A stretch of 64,000 bases of DNA from Acanthochromis polyacanthus (Eukaryota > Chordata > Actinopteri > Pomacentridae): assembly GCF_021347895.1 (NCBI RefSeq), contig NC_067125.1, positions 4,916,268 through 4,980,267 on the forward strand, written 5' to 3'. Position 1 is the first letter of the stretch. Every line of letters starts with the position of its first letter. A program made the position numbers and the translations under genes. Shown here in pieces: positions 44,601 through 55,100 of the stretch. The notes under the pieces were generated by a model. The model ran no database searches. It was not told where the DNA came from and worked only from the letters and a program-made list of their open reading frames with translations.

Positions 44601-45631
44601 TTGAGCCAGTTTAGTCCAGTTAATCCGCCAACTTAAAGGGGAACTTCGTTTTTTTTCAACCTGGGGTCTGTTTTCATGTCATTTCATACATGTGAGTCAT
44701 GGAGAAATGAATTTTCGACATAGCTCCAGTATTTAGCCAGGCAGGCAGCTCGGCTAGTGTCAAAGTCTTGAAAGTTTCAGTCAGTATGAACAACTTGAGC
44801 CAGTTTAGTCCAGTTAATCCGCCAACTTAAGCCTGTATTTGATTAATTTCTTGAGTTTGTTTCAACTTAGCGTTGCTTTGAGCAGATTTACATCAGTATT
44901 AAAGTCCTTTGTGAGCCATAATAAAGCTCTTAACTGTATAAAGTAATCTTCCTGGTGATTCTTTTCCTGTCTATAATTTCTTCAGCTTTTATTCTGACCT
45001 ACATCAAGCAGACTTTTTAAATCCACACAGCTTCAGGTTCATCGTCCTCAGAGCTGTTTCTCTCAGCGGATCAGTGTTTTATTGATATTTTGGTTTTGCA
45101 GGATCGATTTTCTGAGTAAATCTGTTGAATATCTACTGGCTTCACTTTATTTTTCTAGTCTGTCAGTCTGAATTCCTTCCTTTCCTCTCCAGCCGGGTGT
45201 TTGCAGATAAGGAGACCATGATGGCAGGAGCCATGGAGCTGGCTGGAGAGATCGCTGCTCGCAGCCCGTTAGCCGTTCAGGGCACCAAAATAAACCTGAT
45301 CTACTCCAGAGACCACAGCGTGGCTGAAGGACTGGAGCGCATGGTGAGGATTCGTTTGTCTTTCACCAGATTTGTCTCATCACACAGATTGTTTAACCTC
45401 CTGATTTATGTCAGACTTCAGCCTCATCCAGAGTTCTGTGTATACATGGCAGAGAAATGTGACGACCAAAGTGCTGTAAACCTCTTTTAAAAGCGACTCC
45501 ATCAGCACCGTGTTGATCTCTTGCAGGCCGTGTGGAACATGAGCATGCTCCAGTCCCAAGACGTGATGAAATCAGCTATGGCCGCCATGGAGAAGAAGAG
45601 CCCCAAAGAGGTGGTTTTCTCCAAACTGTAA
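38652..45631 (+). CDS. ech1: Delta(3,5)-delta(2,4)-dienoyl-CoA isomerase, copy B, 310 aa
   Basis: The same enzyme as copy A. Exons: 38652-38688, 40603-40771, 41351-41439, 41517-41641, 41731-41779, 42939-43003, 43975-44045, 44273-44344, 45193-45343, 45527-45631, with lengths identical to copy A. It has the mitochondrial presequence, catalytic Asp159, Glu179 and Asp187, and C-terminal SKL. The oxyanion-hole motif is the normal CIGGG. At positions where the copies differ, B usually keeps the widespread residue (Arg60, Asp104, Asp108, Ile154, Gly156), though Ser62 replaces the usual Ala. Copy B is therefore the better candidate for the conserved enzyme. Intron 2 again starts with GC. The gene ends tail-to-tail with cep295: its ATTAAA signal is at 45979-45984. 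Confidence 0.94.
39345..40127. repeat. Extra DNA in ech1 copy B intron 1, with a 60-bp hairpin
   Basis: Sequence absent from the corresponding place in copy A. It includes a near-perfect inverted repeat at 39556-39615 ('gctgttctgataaatgatta' mirrored by 'taatcatttatcaaaacagc') centred on AGCT, and the odd palindromic start 'taccaccttggta'. The element type is unknown. Confidence 0.6.
40128..40498 (+). repeat. tRNA-like SINE in ech1 copy B intron 1
   Basis: Starts GGGCTGCACAGTGCAGTAGTGG (A-box-like) with a textbook B box, GGTTCAAATCC, at 40184-40194, followed by a common fish repeat body and an ATGG tail ('gaatggatggatg'). It resembles a tRNA-headed SINE. The head does not keep all tRNA features, so I do not call a functional tRNA. 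Confidence 0.7.
42010..42720. repeat. Old transposon remnant in ech1 copy B intron 5
   Basis: Counterpart of 32725-33420, nearly identical, with a matching 86-codon spurious frame at 42200-42460. Confidence 0.5.
43101..43562. repeat. (CATC)n microsatellite in ech1 copy B intron 6
   Basis: Same position as the copy A array but with a different interruption pattern, dominated by 'ctttatcatc' variants, so the arrays have evolved separately. Confidence 0.95.
44577..44832. repeat. Insertion flanked by a long direct repeat in ech1 copy B intron 8
   Basis: About 58 bp ('ttttcagtcagtatgaacaa...ccgccaactta') occurs at 44579-44636 and again at about 44773-44829, enclosing roughly 136 bp that begins 'aaggggaacttcg'. 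Copy A has the 58 bp once, with no insert. The flanking repeat is too long for an ordinary target duplication. Confidence 0.75.
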
Positions 45632-45978
45632 AGAGGCCAAGTTCAGATTCAACACAAAAGCTGCCGTTTTAATCCCACGCCGTGGCCTTTAATGGGGAAC
45701 AAAGTGAGATTTTCTGTCTAGACTGAGCTCATAACACCAAAAACTGAAGCTTTCTAGTAATCTGTGATGTGAGGTGGAGATGATCATTAGTGGGTGGAAA
45801 ACCTTTTAAACAGCGTTTTCATGTGTGCAATCCAACATTAACCTCATATGAGCTGTAATAATAGAAGTGAATGATGGCAACATACCAGCTAACACAATCT
45901 AAAAACAAGATGTGACTGTTAGTTTCTCAGCTCATCGCCATAAAACATGAACAGCCTCTTTTGTAAATCTGTTTTCCT

Positions 45979-46096
45979 ATTAAAGAAACTCATCTGAAAG
46001 TTAAAGGCGACAGATTTCATCTTTTTCTCGCAGCCTGTTGAGCCAAAAAGACCATGCGGTGCAAAAAGTTGATTTAAATAACTTAAAAGCTTTATT
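45979..46096. terminator. Convergent poly(A) signals of ech1 copy B and cep295
   Basis: ATTAAA at 45979-45984 on the plus strand follows ech1, and AATAAA on the minus strand (46091-46096) serves cep295. The two 3' ends lie about 100 bp apart and may overlap slightly. Confidence 0.55.
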
Positions 46097-46142
46097 GATA
46101 AAACGTCTAAATTAAAAGTAAAAAGGTAAAACTAGGACACGT

Positions 46143-49100
46143 TCACTGTTGGCTCTGCTTGGCACGAAGCTTCTGTAAGGTTTTCTGTGGAGAGACGATA
46201 GAAAAATGTTCTTTTAATCAGATGTTTGGTTCCTGCTGCTCTGTAACATCCACACGTCGTCTTTGAAATCCTAATAATCTACCTTGTGGAACTCCTTGGC
46301 CTTCAGTCTGTTTTTTGCTCCGTCTTCCTGTCGGCTCCTGACGGCTTTCTGCTGCTTCACCTCCTCCAGCTGCTCGTAGAGTCTGAAAAAACACAAGATC
46401 ACACTCATCTGTCTGTAGTCACCGATTCATTCCATGTCAGAAATACCGAAGGATGAACGTTGGAAAGTTCTCTTTTAATTCAGGGATGGCAACAGGAAAT
46501 TCTGATTTCAGCTGAAAATTATTGACTTGGGGTAGCAGGGGGCAGAGCCCCCCTGAAGCTGAGAGATTTATAGTAAAATAGAAGTCATTTAGACTGATAA
46601 AAATGATCAAAAACATAATACTAGACTTAAATAAGTCAGCAAATTTAATGAAAAGTTAACTTACTTGTTCTTCAATCTTTTGTCACCATCTTCAGTTCAA
46701 ACTATTTCACAAATCTATAAGAGTTCTATACTACTATGTACACTATATACAAGTCAGTTCACTGCAACACTCCTATTTTGCCAATTTTCTTCTCTTTGCA
46801 GCTTCCTTTTCAACTCCTGCTGGTGGGCTTTTCTTGCAGCCATTTCCTTCTCTTTCAATGTATCTTTTGCCTTGACATCTGATCTATCGTAAGCGCGGAT
46901 GTCAGCGTTTACTATACAGCTGTACCAAGTTCCGTCTGTGTTCTGCGCTCCGGTCGGATGGTGATTTCTGTTGCATTGCGCACTCACTTCCGCTTTTGAT
47001 GACGTATCGTGCTGAGATGATTACTCGAGGCTTCGTTAGCTGCAGCCCTAGAATGCTACGAGCAATTTGATTAGTCCAAGCTTGAAGCTATCCAATCGCT
47101 GGGCCGTTTACAATCAACCGATGGCTTCACTGAAAATCTCGCTTCAGGATTTCGCAGGAGTGAGGCTTGAGTTTCGTTAACATCGGCGACAATAAAGTAC
47201 CTAACCCCCACTAAAATTTTCTCAACGGATTTAGACGATTCACAGAAATGTTCCGATTTGAAGTTAAATTGGCGGAAATCCGCGGAAAATTGCCATCCAT
47301 GTTAATTAAAACATGACGTGAAACATAAATGAATGAAGGGATTTGATCAAAAACATGAGTACAGAAGCAATATTTAGTCATTCAGAGCAGTGTAGACGTT
47401 AAATCCATGAATATTCCAGCAGTACCTCTGAGTTCTTTGGTGCATCTCGGTGATGTTGCGTTTTCTTTGCTCTGGAGTGCAGATTTTCACCTCGTCCACC
47501 TTCTTGTGTGCAGAACGGCTCACTGAGGAGGAACAGAAAAATGTTTTGGACTCTGATGTAGAACTTCTGGTCCCTGAACTGATTAGAATAAAGTAAATAA
47601 AAACCTGCAGAAGGAAGCTGGGGTGTTTTCTGCTTGATAAGCTCAGGTTTCTCTTGGGTTTGGAGCACAGCTGGCCCTCCCTTTGACTTCATGTCGGCTT
47701 TGAGCTGAACTTCTGACTTAGTTTTTGCTTTACAGGCGGCTGGTGGAGCTTTATCAGCTTTAGGCCGTTCTCTGCCTTCACATGGAGCTTTGACTGCTGG
47801 TTGAGTCTTGGTGAGAGCTGCTTTGGCTTTGATTTCTTCGACCCTTCGGTTGGATCTCTGCAGCAGAACTTGGAGTTTCTGCTGGTGAACGTCCTGCTGG
47901 TCTCTGCTGGGACCCCACTGAAACTGGAGGGCCGTCACTACTGAGGAAAGAGTGGACAGATTTAGAAGAAAATGAAAAATTATGCTAACAAGATAAACAC
48001 ACATTTACTGTGAAGAGGATGAAACCAAATGAATAAAAATGATGAGAATTTCTATCTGTGGAGTAGGACTGGGCGATAAATCGAATTAATTCGCCTTTTT
48101 AAAACCTGACGATTTGAAAATTTGCCAAAACGTAAAATCGAGGCGAGCTTAAATATATAACAATACAGATTCTTCTTCTGCCTTTCACGACTTCTGCCTC
48201 TCATCTCCTTCCGCCAAAACACTCACACCCCCCGTCATGGCGGACAGAACAGCAGACGAAGAGTTGGTCGCGAGAAAAGGGCCTCATGTTACATCGATTA
48301 TATGGAAGTGGTTCGGCTTTGACAAGACTGACACAGAGCAAACTACAGTCATGTGCAAGGTTTGCAAAAGTACTGTGAAAACGAAGAGTAGCAGCACAAC
48401 TAACCTCTTTCAGCACCTCCAGCAGAGGCATCCTAAAGAATGGGAAGAGTGCTGGCAGCTACGGGAGTGCGGCATGGCTAGCACTAGCCATAGCTAACAG
48501 ACCGCAAAAAAACGGCAAAAAATGATTAAAATCGTAATCGTCCAAGATGACTTAAAAAAAAATCGAGATTTTATTTTTTTGGCCATATCGCCCAGCCCTG
48601 ATCAGTCTGGCAGTGAGGTGCACAGAAACCCAGTAGCTCAGGGGTGTCAAGATCCATTCCTGGAGGGCCACTATCCTGCATGTTTTAGATGTTTCCCTGC
48701 TCCAACACACCTGATTCAAATGATCAGGCTCGTTATCAGGCTTCTGCTGAGCTTGATGATAAGATGATTTGAATCAGGTGTGTTGGAAGAGGGAAACATC
48801 TAAAACATGCAGGATAGTGGCCCTCCAGGAACTGAGTTTGACACCCCTGCTGTAGCTGGTGGAGCTTCACAGAGCTGTACACAGGGACTACATGGTACTT
48901 TAGTTATACTGTGATAAATTAACTGAATCTTTTCCCTGTACAGCATTCACAGTAGTTACATTTAGATGAGATAATGTACAATTTATTGTTTATGCTGCAG
49001 GAATGGTGCATAACCAGAACTAACTAACTGCTGATTTGCATTGGTTGTCTCTTGACGGGAACACAAAAATCAACCACAGAACCGGAAATACACAACACGA

Positions 49101-52100
49101 AGTCTACAAGTTCAGTGTGAGTTAACTAACAGAATCAGTAAATAAAAGAAAATCACTGGTGGTGACAACTTCAGCTGAACCTTGAGGCTGGTTTTAAACT
49201 CTGCAAAGCTTCCTGAGTCTCTGACGTTTGTGCTGATGAATGAAACTTCCACACAGTCGTCTGCTTGGTCACGTCTAATCTTGACCAGGGCAGAGTCCTG
49301 ACATATCTTCCTCCTACAGCCTGCCAGAAGGCCACATTAGGCTAGATAAGGTCTAAACCTGAAGACGGACCGAGGCCTGCAGGGTTTACAGGAGAACAGG
49401 GACCAAAGGTGGTAACCTGCTCCAATCTGGAGGATAATTTGGGATGATGTCAGCTAACAGCTGCAAGGAAACGCCTTACTGACGGGATTTTTCCTTCGTT
49501 TAACGATTAATTTTACCTGGATGTGTTTGGCTGTCGTCCTCAGGTAACAACATAGATTCTGAGTCCTGCCGAGGAAGAATAGACAAGAATATTTTTATTG
49601 TCAGTTTCTCTACAGATCCAGGAAACACAGAGGAACCAAAAAGACATTTATCTCACACCTTTTATTAGCGTCATACATTTAACCCTCGTCCTCATTTACG
49701 GCCACCAAAAAATATCGTTTCCTTGTCTCAAAAAAAAAAATCCCCAAATTTCTGAAAATTTGCAAAACCTTCAGGATGGCAATTCCAATAATTCCTTAAA
49801 AGTTTTATTTTCAAAAATTCCCCCAAATTTGCAAAGAAAATTCTTTTTTAAAAAAATCCTAAAATTATCTAAAGTGATTGCATGTATATCAGTCAAACTT
49901 CTATTTTCTTTTAAAAACATTTGCATAAAAATCAAGACTGCATGTTTACCTCCATCTCTTGGCCTTCTGGTCCGCCTCCCTCCGTCATGGTGGTGTCCTG
50001 GTCCTGCAGAGTGGAGTCCGTCAGGCTCACTAGAGTTATCTCCGACTGCTCCAGGATCCCCTTCTCTTTGTGGGCAGCTTCCTACAAAAAGTTGTAAAAG
50101 TAAACCAAACTAAACTGAAGTTATACTCCGACACAAAATGGAATGTCATGAGCAGGTGTTTATTTGAAAACTGCGGCCGTCACGGTATGTCTGACAGTAA
50201 GGTGCTTTTTAAAGTTTACTGAGCTGAACAAATAAACGCATTCGTACCAATATGTCATCAGGAACAGAAACAGCATCGTTCAAGTTCTGCTCAGGCTTCA
50301 GCTCACTGGATGAAACTGAGTCTTCAGGCCTTTCTGGAATCTCCACCTCTGGCTGCGACAGATCACACACGGTTAAATGTGACAGAATCTGAGCCGTTTC
50401 CTGCACGTCTGCCGTCCATGTGGGGGACACCGTGAGGACGGACTCATGGGGCTGAGACTGGGAGGTAACGAGCTGGGAGAAGGATTCGTGCAGAGCAGGA
50501 GATGAAGCCGAGTGTCCGGTCGGCTCCTCCGCTCGAAGACGCTCTGGTGACGGATCGGACCCAATGGAAAGGTTAGCCCGAGGTTCAGAGTCTGTAGAAC
50601 GATCAGAAGCGCTGTGTTGTCCGCTAGCTGGACGTCCTTCAGGAGAGGAAGGCAGGCGGAAGGTCATGGAGGGGTCTAATGTTTCATTGTGGGTGACCTC
50701 AGGCAGCAGCGGGTGGAAAGAATCTGAGGAATGGAGATAAAGCACAATAAAGCTCTAATCAGAAAAGAAAAACACAAGAAAATTAACATCTGCTTTAACC
50801 CTCCTGTTGTCCTCATTTACGGCCACCAAAAAATATACTTTCCTTGTCTGAAAAGAAAAAAAAATCAGCAAAAAAATTCCCCAAATTTCTAAAAAAAATT
50901 GCAAAGGAATAAAATTCTAATAATTCCTTAAAAGTTTCCCTTAAAAGTTTTATTTTTTTTAAATCCCCCAAATGTGGCACGAAAATTCTTGTAAATATTT
51001 TTCAAAAAGTGAGTAAAAATCTTCAGAAAAAATCCTAAAAATATCTAAAGGGATTAAATATATATCAGTAAAACTAATATTTTCTTGAAGATCATTCACA
51101 TAAAAATCAACCAAAATCCAGCGAATTTCGCTGGATTTTGGTTGATTTTTATGTGAACGATCTTAAAGAAACATTTTTGTTCCACTAAAAAACATCCAAA
51201 ACATTTCCCCAAAATATTGAAAATGTGAACATCAGAAGTTTCACTGTGAAAATATATTTTTTCCCACATTTTCAAACTTTAAAACGGGCCAATTTCATCC
51301 TGCAGATCGACACGAGGGTTAACAGATTCATGAAGGTAGGTGCACTTCTCCGCGTTAGTCGAGTGCTTTCTGTCTCACCCTCAGCCCTCTGTGAGCTCAT
51401 GTCCACCACACTGCTTCGGTTCTGCCTCGTCTGCTCCACACCTGGATCAGAGCTGATGATGTGCGATGAGGTGTCGTGGTGTGAAGGGACCTCAGGTTGG
51501 ACACCGAGCGCCTCGTGGCTTCTTTCGCCTGCAGAGCGGCAGACGAGTTACTGACAAACTGGAGCACGGTGGAACGCGTTTGTGAAAACAGAAGTGATAC
51601 GGGCAAGTTAAGACGATTTTTAAATAAATTAGGATTGGAAGAAATTTGATTCACTTCTATTTATTAATGAGTTCATGTTTTAACAACAAATGGCCACAAT
51701 CTACACATTTACATTCACTTTGTATGTCGTTTTTGAACTACTTTAAGCCATTTATTTTTCATATATGTTCAGCTATAACATAGATATGCAATAAAATCTC
51801 ATTTTTATTGTTCTAAACACACCAATTATACCGTCTTCACGAGATAAGATATCCCACTCTTCATAAATACACTTGTATAAAAGACTTTCTACTATTTTTT
51901 TTATTATTTGCACATTTTCTACTGTATTTTTAAAATGTCTGATTGTGTAAACACACTGATAGTAATGCTGTTTATTTCCATTGTGCACTGTGTACTGACA
52001 GCAAAGCAATTTTATTCTATAATCTAATTATTCCAGTTAATCAGTGGTCGGCTGGGAGTCCATATTTTGTCTTCTGTAGGGATCAACAGCATTTTTCTGA

Positions 52101-55100
52101 TTATTGATAATGACATACTATTAAACAGATTCCCAGTGAAATAAATCATTTTAAAACGCACCACTGTGACTCTAAAGCAGTCACTGGTTCAATACGCGTC
52201 AAAAACACGGAAGGATTAATGTTGAAAGTTCTCTTTTAATGAAACGTACACTACCTATCAAACATTTGGGGTCACTGAGAAATGTCCTTATTTTTGAAAG
52301 AAAAGCAGCTTTTTTTAATGAAGATCACATTAAATGAATGATAAATCCAGTGTAGACATTGTTAATGTGGTAAATGACTACTGTAGCTGTAAACGGCTGA
52401 TTTTTAATAGAATATCTCCATAGGGGTACAGAGGAACATTTCAGAAATTTGGGAGCTTCAGTAAAAAGCAGCTGGACTCTTTTAGGTATCTTGAAGATGT
52501 TTCACCTTCATCCAGGAGGTTATTTTATTTCTAACTGAACTTAAGTTTAGTTTACATTTTGACACCAACATTTTTATTTTTGCTGTAACTGTAGATCTGT
52601 TATCCGTGTCCTTCATTACTAATAACTGTATCCGAGGTAAGAAAACCTTAAAAAAAGATTTAGCTGCTTCAGCCCTCAACGTTTGATCAGTAACTCAGAT
52701 CTTTAACCACTGAACTCTCCATGCTTCATCTCTTAATAACCTAAACTTACTGCCTGTTTCTGTAACAGCAGACTCGTCCAGCTCTCCAACCAGAGGCCTC
52801 ATCTGACCCTCCTCCACAGCTTCTTCCAACCACGACGGCTCCGTCTGACCCATCAGCAGTAACTCCTGCCCGCCGCTCGGCCAATCAGAGCTCGGCTGGT
52901 GGGACAGGCGACCAATCATGCGGCTCAGAGTTGAGTCCCATCCACCGACGCTTGGCGACAGACCCGGCAGGTGACCGATCGCCGACGACTGAGCCGACGG
53001 ATGACCGACCAGCTGCTCCAGAGCCGAGTCCCTCTGAGGAGCAGCGAGGCAGGAAGAGAGCTCCGCCAGCTGGCCAATCAGAGGCCGGAAAGAGTCGTGG
53101 TCATCGGCCAGAGACGGGGTGGCGTCGACTGGGTTCTCCAGCTCCTGAAACACATCAGGTAAACACTTTAGAGCAAAACAAGGCAGATTTAGAGACGATA
53201 AATTTAACCAATCTGATCACATTTCATTCTAATCCACCCATAGCTGTGACTCTAACAAGTTCAGAAGGTTCAGAACCACTAACACACCAACAATCAGAAG
53301 TTTAACATTGAAACTATAATGTAGCTTAACTGCTGCAGCCATATTGACTGAATATTCATTAAATTCATCACTTTGTGCATCACCTCTCCTTGTTTGCCGG
53401 TTGTTAACAGGTTAAAATATTTTCTAACGTTGCCTCAACAAACTGTTATATCTTATTAAAAAGCGAGCCACCGACCAGTCTGCTCCTCTGAGCTCCTGCT
53501 GGGTCTGACAGCAGAAACTGTCGACTCGTAGAGTTTCCATCCTCCCGTCTGCTGGCCGAGAATCGAACCAAAGACGGCTGAGAAACTGAAGAAGCAGCTT
53601 CCTCCGTGTATGATCCTTCACTGTCTGCCGAGGAACAAGGACAGTTCAAACATGAAAAGTCTGTACATCACATTATCTCTGGATGGATGCAGCTTCCAGG
53701 AGGACTGGTTATCAATACGCCGTTGGACACTGATTAGCAGCAAAGGGAGCAGAACACCTCTGAGTTACACAACCAGAAAAGGTCTGTCAGTGTCCATGAT
53801 TCCAGCTCGTGGTGGTTTTTCCTGAGGTATGCTTGTTTCTGCACTGTGAGACCTTCATGAAAATCACCTTTTAATTCTCCTCAAACCTGCCGTTCCTCCT
53901 TCAGTTCACCAGATGAGTAAGCTAAGCTAATCTGGAGTAAAAATAAAACACAAAAACCAGTCAGAGCCAGGTTAGAATGATCTGAAGACACTGTAAATCC
54001 ACCGCTGTGCCTCATGGTTTGACCTCACAGGGACCTTCAAGGGCAGTTTGGTTGGTTTTCCTGCAGAAAGACGTTAACTAGACTAACTCTGAGTTACACA
54101 ACTTTTATCTGCTCCAACCTAATGGAAACATCTGGGTCTGGCTTATTTAACCCTTCTGTTGTCCTCATTTACAGGCACCAAAATACTGCTTCTTTGTCTA
54201 AAACCACTTGGCCACGAGAATCTAGACCATAAAATAAGTCAGTCTGGGTTTTTTTGTGGGTTAGACCAGTCTGCTTCTAACCCTCCGGTAAACAGCGGGT
54301 ACCTGTGGTTCTCCCTGCAGTGCTGAGGGAGATGTTGAGCTCCTTCATGTACTTGTCTATAATCCGCTGGATGCTGCTGTCGTCAAACACAGAGTCTCCG
54401 TCCTGACCAGGAGAACCTGCAGCTGAACTTTCCTTCACACTTTGAGCGGCTGGAGACGAGACGTCGTGTAAAGCAGCTTCACTTTGTCGTCTGAGAGGCA
54501 GAGATTTATCTGACGAAGCAGACGGAGAAGCAGATTTAGGGATCAACAATCTTTTATACAGCACCTCGTGTTGTCACTTTAAGAACAAACAAACCTGCAG
54601 AATCCGGCACCGTTCTTACGATGTTGAACCAAGCAATCAGATTTCTTGTTTTTTTACAGTTTCTGGGTGATTTTCTGACTTAGAGCAAAGAAAGTCACAG
54701 TCGACTGTAAGAGAGCTGCAACGATGAGCTGATTAATTGAGAGCTAATAAATAAACTGCCACCAGTTTTGATCAGTGAACATTCAGTTTAAGCCATTTTA
54801 TTTTCAGCATTCGTCTACATTTTATCACCTATTTTCTGGTTTCTTTTCTAATCTATGAGTTTATCAGTTCATGCAAGCAGCGCCAGCATCAGTTCTCTCT
54901 GATCTTTGGGTTTATGTTGTAGTTGGGAGGAGGTCAGATTTAGATTACAGACCAACATGTAGACAAATAGTCTGCTTGGTCCCGTCAGAATAGATAATAT
55001 TTAATGCTGACCAGAGCAGAGTCCTCACATATCTTCCTCCTACAACGTCTGACTGTTGGAAGACATTGTAGGATGATGTCAGCTAACAGCTGCAGGGAAA

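Larger units (their letters stand above)
37402..47800. repeat. Tandem segmental duplication, right unit (about 10.4 kb)
   Basis: Runs from 'aactatgagga' at 37402 to about 47795-47805 inside cep295, where homology to the left unit ends. It contains ech1 copy B and the true 3' end of cep295. It is longer than the left unit because of the 39345-40127 insertion, the 44636 insertion and the 46482 transposon. Confidence 0.92.

Noticed and set aside
52931..53305. 124-codon plus-strand frame
   Set aside because: Antisense shadow of the cep295 exon at 52751-53144.
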